DNA of 52,419 nt from Bifidobacterium sp. (GTDB lineage: Bacteria > Actinomycetota > Actinomycetes > Actinomycetales > Bifidobacteriaceae), in the NCBI RefSeq assembly GCF_022640935.1, contig NZ_JALCCV010000012.1:1-52419 (forward strand), given 5' to 3'. Shown piece after piece: positions 43,991-52,419 of this stretch. The position numbers were made by a program, and so were the translations under genes. The notes beneath the pieces are model-generated. The model did no database searches. It worked only from the letters and a program-made list of their open reading frames with translations, and was not told the origin of the DNA. Every line of letters begins with the position of its first letter. Positions within the stretch are counted from its first letter, which is position 1.

Positions 43991-44527
43991 ATGACGCAAG
44001 ACACACCGGCAGCAGACTCTGCTCCAGAAACGATCGGTTCGGCGGCAGCAGCAACCACCATCTACGATTTCACGGTGACAGCGCAGGACGGCAGCAGGAA
44101 ATCGCTAGCCGATTACCGAGGCAAGGTACTCTTGGTCGTCAACACGGCGACCGGCTGCGGATTTACGCCGCAATACGAAGGCCTTGAGGCGCTGTACAGG
44201 AAGTACAAGGATCAGGGCTTCGAGATCCTCGACTTCCCCTGCAACCAGTTCGCCGGCCAGGCGCCCGGCACCGACGAGGAGATCCACGAGTTCTGTGTGG
44301 GGCGATTCGCGATGACCTTCCCGCAGTTCTCCAAAATCAACGTCAACGGCAAGGAGGCCGACCCGCTGTACGCCTGGCTCAAATCGCAGCAGGGCGGCGT
44401 GGCCGGCAGCCGCATCAAATGGAACTTCACCAAATTCCTCATCGATCGCGCAGGCCATGCCGTGAGCCGTTTCGCCTCGCAGACTACGCCGGAGGAACTG
44501 GACGGCAATGTGGCCGCGTTGCTATAG
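43991..44527 (+). CDS. gpx: Thioredoxin-type glutathione peroxidase homologue
   Basis: The 178-residue protein reduces peroxides in the cytosol. The peroxidatic Cys56 lies in VVNTATGCGFTPQYEGLEAL, with Gln90 in FPCNQFAGQ and Trp144-Asn145 in KWNFTKFL completing the catalytic tetrad. The Cys in FPCNQ may act as resolving Cys, as in thioredoxin-dependent forms, which fits an organism thought to lack glutathione. There are about 18 extra N-terminal residues (Ala/Ser/Thr-rich). AAAGG precedes the ATG and a terminator follows. Confidence 0.93.
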   Translation: MTQDTPAADSAPETIGSAAAATTIYDFTVTAQDGSRKSLADYRGKVLLVVNTATGCGFTPQYEGLEALYRKYKDQGFEILDFPCNQFAGQAPGTDEEIHEFCVGRFAMTFPQFSKINVNGKEADPLYAWLKSQQGGVAGSRIKWNFTKFLIDRAGHAVSRFASQTTPEELDGNVAALL

Positions 44528-44566
44528 CTGCCGTATCGACCATAGAACCGTGAGCATCTTTCACGC

Positions 44567-44598
44567 AAACGGCGCGGCATCTCCTTGTTGCGCCGTTT
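44567..44598 (+). terminator. Rho-independent terminator behind gpx
   Basis: AAACGGCGC (44567-44575) pairs exactly with GCGCCGTTT (44590-44598), 40 bases after the gpx stop, and ends in TTTT. Confidence 0.7.
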
Positions 44599-44678
44599 TG
44601 GTAGCCTGTACTCATATGGTGGGTTGATACGAACTCTTACATTTCATTGCACTAGATTCAAGAAGGATAGGATGCAGC

Positions 44679-46355
44679 TTGGCTGTATTTGTATTACAGA
44701 TGATCAACGCGCGCAAGGCATACGGCGACCGCGTGATCCTCGACAACGTGACTCTGAACTTCCTGCCCGGGGCCAAGATCGGCGTGGTGGGGCCCAATGG
44801 CATGGGCAAGTCGACGCTGCTCAAGATCATGGCAGGCCTCGAAACCGTGTCGAACGGCGAGGCCTACGTCACGCCGGGCTATTCGGTCGGCATTCTGCAG
44901 CAGGAGCCGCCGCTGGACGAGACGAAAACCGTCGGCGAAAATATCAAGGAAGCCTTCGGCGGCATTTACGACAAGGTCACGCGCTTCAATGAGATCGGCG
45001 AGGAAATGGCCAATCCCGACGCCGATTTCGATGCGCTGATGGAGGAAATGGGTACCCTGCAGACGCAGATCGATGCCGCCAACGGCTGGGACCTCGATTC
45101 GCAGCTCGAGCAGGCGATGGACGCGCTGCAATGCCCCGATCCGGACACTCCGGTCACGCAGTGCTCAGGCGGCGAGCGCCGACGCGTGGCGCTGTGCAAG
45201 CTGCTGCTCGAGGCGCCCGACCTGCTGCTGCTCGACGAGCCGACCAACCATTTGGACGCCGAATCGATCCTATGGCTCGAACAGTTCCTGCATCAGTACA
45301 AGGGCGCGGTCATCGCCGTCACCCACGACCGGTACTTCATGGACAACGTCGCCGAGTGGATCTGCGAGGTCGACCGCGGCCAGCTCTACCCGTACAAGGG
45401 CAACTACTCCACGTATCTGGAGACCAAGGCCAAGCGCATGGAGGTCCAAGGCGCGAAGGACGCCAAACTTGCCCGCCGCCTCAAGAACGAGCTCGACTGG
45501 GTGCGCAGCTCCCCCAAGGCGCGCCAGGCCAAGAACAAGGCCCGTCTGGAGCGTTACGACCAGATGGAGACCGAGGCGCGCAACTCCAAGAAGCTCGACT
45601 TCTCCGAGATCCAGATCCCGCCGGGGCCGCGCCTGGGCTCGCAGGTGCTCGAAGCCAGGCACATCCACAAGGCGTTCGGCGATCGCGTGCTCATCGACGA
45701 CCTGTCGTTCACGCTGCCGCGCAACGGCATCGTCGGCGTCATCGGCCCGAACGGCGTGGGCAAGTCCACTCTGTTCAAGACGATCGTCGGCCTTGAGCCG
45801 CTCACTTCGGGCGAGCTGAACGTGGGAGATACAGTCAAGATCTCCTATGTCGACCAGAACCGCGAAGGACTCGACCCGAACAAGAACCTGTGGGAGGCGG
45901 TCTCCGGCGGGCTCGACTTCATTCAGGTCGCCGGCGTCGAGATGCCTACGCGCGCCTATGTGGCAAGCTTCGGCTTCAAGGGCTCCGACCAGCAGAAGAT
46001 GACCGGCGTGCTCTCTGGCGGCGAGCGCAACCGCCTGAATCTCGCGCTGACGTTGAAGCAGGGCGGCAATCTGCTGCTGCTTGACGAGCCGACCAACGAT
46101 TTGGACGTGGAGACCTTGGAATCCTTGGAGAATGCGCTTATCGAGTTCCCCGGATGCGCCGTGGTCATCTCCCATGACCGCTGGTTCCTCGACCGCATCG
46201 CCACGCATATCCTCGCGTGGGAGGGCGACGACGAGCACCCGGCGAACTGGTACTGGTTCGAAGGAAACTTCCAGGCCTATCAGGAAAACAAAGTCGCCCG
46301 GCTCGGCGAGGAGGCTTCGCGCCCCCACCGCCTGCACCGCAAGCTCACGCGGTAA
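44679..46355 (+). CDS. ettA: ABC-F translational throttle EttA
   Basis: The 558-residue protein has two ABC domains joined by a linker and no membrane helix. It binds the ribosomal E site and gates elongation according to ATP/ADP level. Motifs are VVGPNGMGKSTLLK, SGGERRRVALCKLLL, LLLLDEPTNHLDAES, and in the second half VIGPNGVGKSTLFK, SGGERNRLNLALTL and LLLLDEPTNDLDVE; the charged linker with RQAKNKARLERYDQM lies between. The start is TTG at 44679, and homology supports it: AVFVLQMINARKAYGDRVIL matches the EttA N-terminus. AAGGA is upstream. A strong terminator follows. Confidence 0.95.
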   Translation: MAVFVLQMINARKAYGDRVILDNVTLNFLPGAKIGVVGPNGMGKSTLLKIMAGLETVSNGEAYVTPGYSVGILQQEPPLDETKTVGENIKEAFGGIYDKVTRFNEIGEEMANPDADFDALMEEMGTLQTQIDAANGWDLDSQLEQAMDALQCPDPDTPVTQCSGGERRRVALCKLLLEAPDLLLLDEPTNHLDAESILWLEQFLHQYKGAVIAVTHDRYFMDNVAEWICEVDRGQLYPYKGNYSTYLETKAKRMEVQGAKDAKLARRLKNELDWVRSSPKARQAKNKARLERYDQMETEARNSKKLDFSEIQIPPGPRLGSQVLEARHIHKAFGDRVLIDDLSFTLPRNGIVGVIGPNGVGKSTLFKTIVGLEPLTSGELNVGDTVKISYVDQNREGLDPNKNLWEAVSGGLDFIQVAGVEMPTRAYVASFGFKGSDQQKMTGVLSGGERNRLNLALTLKQGGNLLLLDEPTNDLDVETLESLENALIEFPGCAVVISHDRWFLDRIATHILAWEGDDEHPANWYWFEGNFQAYQENKVARLGEEASRPHRLHRKLTR

Positions 46356-46381
46356 CCCGCCTCGCTCCGGCGACCATTGCC

Positions 46382-46422
46382 AATGGCCGGCTGATTCCTA
46401 TCCGCAGGATCAGCCGGCCATT
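46382..46422 (+). terminator. Terminator behind ettA
   Basis: A perfect 14-base stem, AATGGCCGGCTGAT at 46382-46395 with its complement at 46409-46422, loop 13, begins 26 bases after the ettA stop. The T tract is short (TTT). Confidence 0.75.
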
Positions 46423-46660
46423 TACGTATATGTTTGTTAGCTGATGACATCGCTTCGACAAGGCAAGTCCGTACCACCGTTTTCCATCGGAAATCCTTGG
46501 TGCGCGTCGATTGTACATACGCCTGTTACACAATATCGAACGCGATTTTACCTGCGCCCGATAGGCTGATGCTGCAATCCAATGGACGGGCATTGGGCGG
46601 GAGCCCCGGCCTCGGTTGGTATAGGATATAGCACTGAACGATCGAAGTAGAGGACTCGGC

Positions 46661-47578
46661 ATGGCACAGACGGCACAGCAGAAAACACTCACCCCATTGG
46701 AACACTTGGTCAAAGTGCTGCGGTTGGGCGAGCCGTCGCAGTATCGCGGCCATACCTATATCAACGGCGAAAGCCTGTATTTCCCCACCGGCCGGGTGTA
46801 TGGCGGCCAAGTCATCGCGCAGTCGCTGATAGCCGCATCCAAGACCGTTGTGCCATCACGCCTGCCGCATTCGATTCATGGCTATTTCATCACCGCGGGA
46901 GACACCCGGCAGGATCTGCTATTCGACGTGGAATCGCTGCGCGACGGGCGCTCGTTCTCGGCACGTCGGGTGAATGTGACGCAATCACAGGGCGCGATCC
47001 TCACCGCCATTGCCAGTTTCCAGGAGCAGGGCCAGTCAGGCGTCGAGTTCGCCGACCCCATGCCGCAGGACATCCCCGGCCCCGATGGTCTGGCCAGTGC
47101 GAAGGAGCTCATGACGCCTTTTGCCAAACAGTCGTCCTTTGCAGATTATTACGCCGAGAAATCGCCCTTCGACATCCGCCATGTCACCCAGACCATCATG
47201 CTCCAGGCCGACGAGCAAAGCGCCGAGCACGATTCCGGCAAGCAGCTGGTATGGATGAAGGTCGACGGCACGGTTGATGTGCCGCAGGTGTTCCACCGCG
47301 CGATGTTGGCGCTGGGCTGCGATCAGGTGATGATGGAGCCGGTGCTGCGCCGCGCCGGCCTAAGCGTGTCGACGCCGGGAATCTCCTACGCTTCCATTGA
47401 CCACTCGATGTGGTGGTACCGTGACATCGACATCAACAACTGGCATCTCTACGTGCAAGACACGCCCACCGCCGCGCATGGCCGCGGGCTGGGCAACGCC
47501 AAGGTGTATACGCAGGACGGGGATCTGGTGGCCGTCATGTCGCAGGAAGCCATGATCCGCGTGCCAGCGGCGGCGTAA
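46661..47578 (+). CDS. tesB: Acyl-CoA thioesterase II (TesB type)
   Basis: The 305-residue cytosolic enzyme releases fatty acids from acyl-CoA. It has the double hot-dog fold: PTGRVYGGQVIAQSLIAAS with the N-terminal lid LVKVLRLGEPSQYRG, then LPHSIHGYFITAGDTRQDLL and SFSARRVNVTQSQGAILTAI, and SYASIDHSMWWYRDIDINNW near the C-terminal active-site Asp. AGAGGA precedes the ATG. A monocistronic gene, 300 bases after ettA. Confidence 0.93.
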   Translation: MAQTAQQKTLTPLEHLVKVLRLGEPSQYRGHTYINGESLYFPTGRVYGGQVIAQSLIAASKTVVPSRLPHSIHGYFITAGDTRQDLLFDVESLRDGRSFSARRVNVTQSQGAILTAIASFQEQGQSGVEFADPMPQDIPGPDGLASAKELMTPFAKQSSFADYYAEKSPFDIRHVTQTIMLQADEQSAEHDSGKQLVWMKVDGTVDVPQVFHRAMLALGCDQVMMEPVLRRAGLSVSTPGISYASIDHSMWWYRDIDINNWHLYVQDTPTAAHGRGLGNAKVYTQDGDLVAVMSQEAMIRVPAAA

Positions 47579-47909
47579 GCGAAAGGCCCGGCGCAGTTTT
47601 CGTAGCCGGGGCCAACGATGGGGTCCACCCTAATTTCCAGCACTACGGCATCCCGCAGCTAGAGTCACGTCTCCTGCAGTATCCCTGTCCTATGCGGGTT
47701 TTTCCTCGTTCGAGCATCGTCATATGGTATGTCTCCCGCACTATCGCTTACCTGATGCGGATATGCCATACAACCGATCCGACACAGCACAGCGCCCGCA
47801 TAACGTTTGCCTTAGTGCGGGAATTGCACGCAAGCTTGGTCCCACGCCGACTGCCGATGCACCAGACAATGGCCAGATATGAATCCAGGATCCGGGCATG
47901 GCCACCGGC
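47579..47909. other. Structured non-coding region between tesB and the ABC operon
   Basis: No gene is visible. GGCCCGGC and GCCGGGGCC near 47586-47614 form a hairpin behind tesB. CCCGCA near 47653 and TGCGGG at 47694 are followed by TTTTT, a possible plus-strand terminator. A longer imperfect inverted repeat joins 47723-47740 and 47756-47770, and CCCGCA/TGCGGG units recur at about 47795 and 47815. Confidence 0.5.
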
Positions 47910-49220
47910 TCAGACAGCCAGCGCGGGGATCTGCCGTAACGTGACGAGTACTTCGCTGCCGATGCCTATGCCGGCGGGAAGCTGATTTTCAGGTAGCTGC
48001 ACAGTGACGCTCAGCGGCTCGCCGCCATTCCATCGCTGCCAGTCGTCAGACGCCACAACAGTATCCACGCGAACCAATGCGCCAAGAAAATGAATCATCG
48101 TTATGCGGGCCCGTACCCCGACACCGGTGAGGAAGGTTGCAGCGTTCGAAATGGCGGCATTGCCGCCCGCCCCGTGTGAGTCGATGACGCCATCAGCCCC
48201 GTTCGAGCCAGCCACCGAAAGTGTTAGCGACTCCGGGCGAACCAATACGACGCGCGCCCTACCGCTTTGCGATCCAGGAAGCAGATCGATCCACTGCCCG
48301 AACACCTTCGCGTGCCGGCCATCGCAATCGCCTGGCAGGCGATTGGTCAGGCCGATGAACGTGGCGACGTATTCGCTCGCCGGACGCTGGTAGAGCGCTT
48401 TCGGCGCGTCTATCTGTTCAATGCGGCCATGGTTCATGACGCCGATCCGGTCGGCGATGGCCAGCGCCTCCTCTTGGTCATGGGTGACGAACAGCGTCGT
48501 CGTGCCGGTTTCGAGCTGGATACGGCGTATCTCATCGCGAAGCTGCACGCGAACCTTGGCGTCCAAGGCAGAAAGCGGCTCGTCCAGGAGCAGCACGTGC
48601 GGAGAGACGGCGAGCGCCCGAGCCAAGGCCACGCGCTGCTGCTGGCCGCCGGACATCTGTTGCGTGTATTTGTCCGCCTGATCGCCCAAACCCACCAGCT
48701 CGAGCTTCTCCTGCGCTATTGCCCGCCGCCTCGCCTTGCCAACGCCGTGCACTTCGAGACCAAATTCGATGTTCTGCAGCGCCGTCATGTGTGGAAAGAG
48801 TGAGTATGCCTGAAACACCATGGCCATATTGCGCCTGTTCGCCGCGACGCCAGTCAGGTCGCAGCCCGCGACCATGATGCGTCCGGCCTGAATATCCTCC
48901 AGCCCGGCGAGCGCGCGCAACGCTGTCGACTTGCCGCAACCCGAACCGCCGAGGAGCACGACCAGCTCCCCTGCCCTGATGTCCAGATTGAAGTCATCCA
49001 ATGCTTTGGACAACGCGCCGGGATAGGTTTTGTCGATGTGCTGCATGCGGATGCCAGCCACGTCGGCCTTGTCTCTTGCATCTCTCGCGCTGCGGTCTGT
49101 TGCGCCGGGAAGCCGGCCTATCCGCATTGAAGTGGTCTGCAGAGGGTTCGCCCGCGCTGCAATGGTCTGCTCCGCAGCCGTCTGTACAATAATCGCCGTG
49201 CGGCTTTTGCTAGTCGACAT
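47910..49220 (-). CDS. ABC importer ATPase (PotA/FbpC type)
   Basis: The 436-residue ATPase drives the importer encoded upstream. An N-terminal tail of about 60 residues precedes LLGGSGCGKSTALRALAG (Walker A), MSGGQQQRVALARAL (signature), VLLLDEPLSALDAK (Walker B) and FVTHDQEEALAIADR (H loop). The C-terminal TOBE-like domain begins about residue 300 (VRPESLTLSVAG). This plan is that of the polyamine, iron or thiamine importer ATPases. Its ATG shares one base with the permease stop (TGATG), so translation is coupled. Confidence 0.93.
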   Translation of the reverse strand: MSTSKSRTAIIVQTAAEQTIAARANPLQTTSMRIGRLPGATDRSARDARDKADVAGIRMQHIDKTYPGALSKALDDFNLDIRAGELVVLLGGSGCGKSTALRALAGLEDIQAGRIMVAGCDLTGVAANRRNMAMVFQAYSLFPHMTALQNIEFGLEVHGVGKARRRAIAQEKLELVGLGDQADKYTQQMSGGQQQRVALARALAVSPHVLLLDEPLSALDAKVRVQLRDEIRRIQLETGTTTLFVTHDQEEALAIADRIGVMNHGRIEQIDAPKALYQRPASEYVATFIGLTNRLPGDCDGRHAKVFGQWIDLLPGSQSGRARVVLVRPESLTLSVAGSNGADGVIDSHGAGGNAAISNAATFLTGVGVRARITMIHFLGALVRVDTVVASDDWQRWNGGEPLSVTVQLPENQLPAGIGIGSEVLVTLRQIPALAV

Positions 49221-50095
49221 CAGTCACGTTCCTTATGCTTGTTCATCACCCCTGCGATGGCGTCTATCGTCAGCAGGAGCAGCACCCCGAAGGCCATTGC
49301 CAGCAGCGACATGGCAGTGGATACCTGTGAATTGGATTGCCCGAGCTGGTAGAGCGCGACCTGCAGGTTCATGCGTCCCAGCAGCGAAGCCACGGTGTAT
49401 TCGCCCAGCACCACAGCGATCGAGATGAACGACGAAGAGAAGACGGCTTGCCACAGATTCGGGATGATGACGCGCACGAAAATCTTCGGCCACGGGGCGC
49501 CCAAGGAGCGCGCAGCCTCGGACAAAGTTACGACGTCGATGGAATTCAGCCCCACGGCCAGTGCACGGAAGGCGTAGGGCATGACCAGAATCACATAGGC
49601 GAAGCACAGCCAGATCGGATTCGTGCTCAGCACGTCGGCCGAAAGCCAACGGTAGATTGGTCCCAGCCCGACGACCAGTACGATGGCAGGGATGGTCAGC
49701 GGCAACGTGGCCACCCATTCCATCGCCCGTTCGAGCGTTCGCGAGCGGATATGGACGATCACCATCGCCGGCAGCATGAGCAGCAGCATAGTCGCCGCTG
49801 TGACTGCACTCAGGGCGAGTGAATAGCCCAAGCCCTGCCACAGAATGCTCAGATCCGTGCCTGGACTGTCGCCGCTCCCGGTGAAAATAGCCTGCCACGC
49901 ACTCAGGCTCCATCGACCAGACAGCGGCTGGCGAACGGTGAACAGGAGCATCGAAAGCAATGGTACGAACAGAAACAGCAAGGTGAGCGTCAGAATGACA
50001 GTCTTGACGACCTGCTGCCTGCGTATCGCACGCGCACGCAGCTGCGGAGGCGCTGCAAGCGTCATGCCATCGTCCCCAGCCATATTCACAACCAT
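49220..50095 (-). CDS. ABC importer permease 2
   Basis: The 291-residue inner-membrane protein has six helices, starting VVKTVILTLTLLFLFVPLLSMLLF, and the EAA loop LSEAARSLGAPWPKIFVRVIIP, which docks to the ATPase. It resembles PotC/FbpB-type permeases. I chose the ATG at 50095, which overlaps the first permease by ten bases and has GAGGG upstream; the ATG at 50083 is an alternative. The longer open frame to 50509 runs inside the first permease gene and is not real. Confidence 0.9.
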   Translation of the reverse strand: MVVNMAGDDGMTLAAPPQLRARAIRRQQVVKTVILTLTLLFLFVPLLSMLLFTVRQPLSGRWSLSAWQAIFTGSGDSPGTDLSILWQGLGYSLALSAVTAATMLLLMLPAMVIVHIRSRTLERAMEWVATLPLTIPAIVLVVGLGPIYRWLSADVLSTNPIWLCFAYVILVMPYAFRALAVGLNSIDVVTLSEAARSLGAPWPKIFVRVIIPNLWQAVFSSSFISIAVVLGEYTVASLLGRMNLQVALYQLGQSNSQVSTAMSLLAMAFGVLLLLTIDAIAGVMNKHKERD

Positions 50096-51006
50096 CGCCC
50101 GGCCCTCTTTTCCACAGCGTGGCTGGCCATCATCACCAACGACATCACCACGATCATGGCGAAGGCGAGCACTTGCGAGAAGCCCTGCTGATTCGCATCC
50201 AGCTCGTTGCGGATGACGCCCTGGATCATCAGCGGAATCAGAATGGAGCGTTGCGAGAAGAGCGCCGCCGCAGTGGCATAGGCGGAAAAAGCGTTGGCGA
50301 ACAGCAGCAGCAACGCCGAAATGAAACAGGGAGCCAGAATAGGCCCCGCCACGCGGGTCCAATACTGCCAGGCGCTGCCACCCAGATTCTCGGTCGCTTC
50401 GCGCCACTGCAGGCGTATCGAATCGACCGCAGGCAGAAAGATGATAATCATGAGCGGAATCTGAAAATAGCAATAGATCATGATCAGCCCAGGCAATGAG
50501 CTGAGCCAATTCGGATTGACAGTCAAGCCCAGCAGCTGCTTGATCAGCATTGTGCCGACGCCATTGATGCCGAAGGTCGCAATGAAGGCGAAGGCCAGCA
50601 TCACACCGCCGAATTGGGCGAGCGTGGACGAAATCGCCGTGATGATGCGGCGAGCGATGCCGTTCGGCCGTGAGCCGATCACCAGCGCATAGGCGGCGAG
50701 CGCCCCTACGATGGCGCCAATAAGCGCGGAAACCAGGGAAACCGCAATCAAAGTGCCCAGGCTGATCAGCGTATTGCGCTCGGCAAGACGGGCGAAATTG
50801 GCCAGAGTCAGGCCGCCGTCAGCCGCTTCGAACGCGCCGACGACCACGATAAGCGTCGGAACCAGCAGGAAGCAGGCGCTGTAGGCGAAGAACGGCAGCG
50901 TGACGGCAATAGCGCCAAGCTCATTGCGGTGGCTCGAAAGCGACGGTATACGGGACGAACCCGCTGTTGCCGCAGCGGGTTTGCCTTGCGGGAAGCTGGC
51001 GGTCAT
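50086..51006 (-). CDS. ABC importer permease 1
   Basis: The 306-residue protein has six helices, from ITLPFFAYSACFLLVPTLIVVV-like sequence near residue 35, and an EAA-type loop EATENLGGSAWQYWTRVAGPIL. It forms the channel with permease 2. It lies three bases after the binding-protein stop, and overlaps permease 2 by ten bases, so all four genes are one operon. Confidence 0.9.
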   Translation of the reverse strand: MTASFPQGKPAAATAGSSRIPSLSSHRNELGAIAVTLPFFAYSACFLLVPTLIVVVGAFEAADGGLTLANFARLAERNTLISLGTLIAVSLVSALIGAIVGALAAYALVIGSRPNGIARRIITAISSTLAQFGGVMLAFAFIATFGINGVGTMLIKQLLGLTVNPNWLSSLPGLIMIYCYFQIPLMIIIFLPAVDSIRLQWREATENLGGSAWQYWTRVAGPILAPCFISALLLLFANAFSAYATAAALFSQRSILIPLMIQGVIRNELDANQQGFSQVLAFAMIVVMSLVMMASHAVEKRAGRWL

Positions 51007-51009
51007 CGC

Positions 51010-52164
51010 TCAGTTGCCGATCGTCTTGTCCCAGTTGCCCTGCAGCCACTGCGTAATGCGCGTGGAGTCGTCGTTCGTATAGGTGACAGGATCGCCTTCG
51101 AGCTTGGTGGTGGAGGCGAGGATGGACTTGTCGACGGTTCCATCTTTCTCCATGGCGGCAAGCAGCACCGGGTTGGAACCGCCTTTGAGCCAGAGGTTCT
51201 GGACCTGCGGCGTGTAGAGGTACTCCTCCCACAGGCGCGCGGCGGCCGGATGCGGCGCGCCCTTGTTGATCGCCTGGTTGTAGTAGCTCACCACCTGTGC
51301 ATTCGGGAAGGTCTTGTACTGCCAGTTCACGCCTTTGGATTTCAGCGACTTCTGGTAGGAGGCCTGGTTGTAGGTCCAGTCGAAGACTACTCCGGTCTGG
51401 CCTGAATCGATGGTGCCGTCGGTGACGTCGACCTGAGTGAGGTTGCCCGCGTCCTTGAGCTTCTTGAAGAAGTCCAGTCCGGGCTGGAGGTTGTTGATGT
51501 CGCCGCCCGAGAGCTGGTTCGCCATGACGAAGCCGTTGAACGCCGCCCCGGCCTCCGCAGGCTTGCCGTTAAGCGCCACGGTGCCTGCGAACTTGGGGTC
51601 GAGCAGATCGTCGAGGCTGCTGATATCGCCATATTTGTCCTCGTTCCAGCCGATTGACATGATGCCGGTGTAGTCAGCGAAATACAGTCCAGTGGATTCT
51701 TTGAGCGCATCGGGTATCGAATCCCAGGCCTGTACCTTGTACGGCGCGAACGAATCGGTGTTGGTCGAAGCGACGGCGAGGCCGATGTCGAAGATGTCGG
51801 GCGCCGCGTCCGTGCCCTTGTTTGTCTTCGCCGCATCGATCTCCTCCTTGGAGGAGGCGTTCGGATTCTGCTCGTTGACCTTGATCTTCGGATATTTCTT
51901 CTGGAACCCGGCGATGATCTCGCCGTAATTGGACCAGTCGTGCGGCAGGGCGATGACGTTGAGTGACCCTTCCTTTTCGGCGGCGGCCTCAAGGTCGGCA
52001 AGCGAGCCGAAATCGGACAATGATGTGGCAGTGGCGGATTTGTCATCCGTTGATGCGGCCTTGCCCGAGCCGCCGGCGGAATCGTTGCCGGAGCCACATG
52101 CGGCGGCCGTGACAAGCACCAAGGCCGCCATGGAACCGGCAGCCAATTTACGCAACGAAATCAT
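51010..52164 (-). CDS. Substrate-binding lipoprotein of the ABC importer (PotD/AfuA-like)
   Basis: The 384-residue protein has a lipoprotein signal (SLRKLAAGSMAALVLVTAAAC, Cys23 as lipid anchor) and then a Ser/Gly/Ala linker. The mature domain begins ADLEAAAEKEGSLNVIALPH and continues NYGEIIAGFQKKYPKIKV, typical of the extracellular family 1 proteins that bind polyamines, iron, thiamine or phosphonates. Substrate cannot be assigned. AAGGAA is upstream of the ATG at 52164. It heads the operon. Confidence 0.92.
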   Translation of the reverse strand: MISLRKLAAGSMAALVLVTAAACGSGNDSAGGSGKAASTDDKSATATSLSDFGSLADLEAAAEKEGSLNVIALPHDWSNYGEIIAGFQKKYPKIKVNEQNPNASSKEEIDAAKTNKGTDAAPDIFDIGLAVASTNTDSFAPYKVQAWDSIPDALKESTGLYFADYTGIMSIGWNEDKYGDISSLDDLLDPKFAGTVALNGKPAEAGAAFNGFVMANQLSGGDINNLQPGLDFFKKLKDAGNLTQVDVTDGTIDSGQTGVVFDWTYNQASYQKSLKSKGVNWQYKTFPNAQVVSYYNQAINKGAPHPAAARLWEEYLYTPQVQNLWLKGGSNPVLLAAMEKDGTVDKSILASTTKLEGDPVTYTNDDSTRITQWLQGNWDKTIGN

Positions 52165-52201
52165 CAGGATAGTTCCTTTCCTCGAACCTCAGGACGGGCG
52201 A

Positions 52202-52238
52202 TTCGCGGCTCATATCCGCGAAGCCATACCTATGCCAA
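52202..52238 (-). promoter_or_regulatory. Candidate importer promoter overlapping an inverted repeat
   Basis: On the minus strand TTGGCA (52233-52238) and TATGAG (52209-52214) are 18 bases apart. The -10 lies in the centre of the 7-base inverted repeat TTCGCGG (52202-52208) and CCGCGAA (52216-52222), a typical operator position. It is 45 bases before the lipoprotein ATG. Confidence 0.55.
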
Positions 52239-52283
52239 GGAATGAGGCTAATCACGTTATGCAACGGGGCGCTGACTTAGAGA

Positions 52284-52419
52284 TGAACGGCAGTGAGGTG
52301 GACTGGGTTTTGTTCCCTGTGTTTTATTGGGTGACTGGTGTCACTTGTGATTGATAGTAGCGTGCTTCCACTTCGGCTGGTGTCTGGTAGCCGAGGTGTT
52401 CGTGCAGGCGTTCCTGGTT
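52284..52419 (-). mobile_element. IS3-family insertion element (one end, cut by window edge)
   Basis: The transposase end (52324-52419) is followed by about 40 AT/GT-rich bases that should hold the terminal repeat. TGAACGGC near 52284 is a possible element end, but the boundary is not certain without the other end. The element lies about 120 bases upstream of the importer lipoprotein gene. Confidence 0.6.
52324..52419 (-). CDS. IS3-family transposase OrfB (C-terminal 31 residues)
   Basis: The reverse strand encodes NQERLHEHLGYQTPAEVEAR followed by YYQ and eight further residues to a TAA at 52324. RLH-x-x-LGYxTPAE-x-E is the characteristic end of the DDE integrase domain in IS3-type transposases. 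The catalytic residues lie outside the window. It reads toward the importer genes. Confidence 0.88.
   Translation of the reverse strand, partial: NQERLHEHLGYQTPAEVEARYYQSQVTPVTQ

Overview
The window reads as a chromosome segment of a Bifidobacterium or close relative (Actinomycetota). This is an inference from high GC, the chain rpmE-prfA-prmC-tsaC-wecA, guaB and orn, GTG/TTG starts, ettA, an MsrA-MsrB fusion, a glutathione-peroxidase-like peroxidase, and a GH13/GH31 alpha-glucoside locus with a LacI regulator. I ran no database search, so the species is open.

Layout. 1-7.7 kb: a housekeeping block, all on the minus strand: a HAD phosphatase cut by the window edge, orn, guaB, wecA, tsaC, prmC, prfA and rpmE. 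This covers RNA turnover, GTP synthesis, undecaprenyl-linked glycan initiation, tRNA t6A formation and translation termination. 7.7-12.3 kb: an accessory and partly decayed zone. It holds a broken ORF, four small unrecognised genes on the plus strand with good Shine-Dalgarno sites, several structured non-coding stretches, a low-GC ORF broken at a T run, and a Panacea/SocA-type gene broken by three frameshifts. 12.5-18.7 kb: a CAU-anticodon tRNA, a YkoE-like ECF S component, an aldehyde dehydrogenase, a small unknown gene, a flavin reductase and an MFS symporter.

19-28.6 kb: a complete alpha-gluco-oligosaccharide locus. The substrate-binding lipoprotein, GH13 alpha-glucosidase, two CUT1-type permeases and GH31 enzyme read leftwards from one promoter; a LacI regulator reads divergently. 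No ATPase gene is present, so a shared ATPase is needed. Hairpins after the binding-protein gene and before the GH31 gene suggest graded expression. 28.6-47.6 kb: flavin reductases, an ATP-grasp protein, a large SWIM-SNF2 helicase, an esterase, MsrAB, nicotinamidase, a UvrA paralogue, a DEAD-box helicase, a GNAT, a glutathione-peroxidase-like gene, EttA and TesB. Many are stress or redox functions. 47.9-52.4 kb: a complete four-gene ABC importer (binding protein, two permeases, ATPase). Its promoter overlaps an inverted repeat, and an IS3-type element lies just upstream, cut by the right edge.

The most unusual material is in 7.7-12.3 kb: the small-protein cluster with its structured leader and overlapping hairpins, and the convergent broken Panacea-type gene and broken low-GC ORF. 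Other points worth a check are a probable leaderless guaB start, an orphan TTTGCAAA operator-like cluster behind lacI, and the IS3 element abutting the importer promoter.
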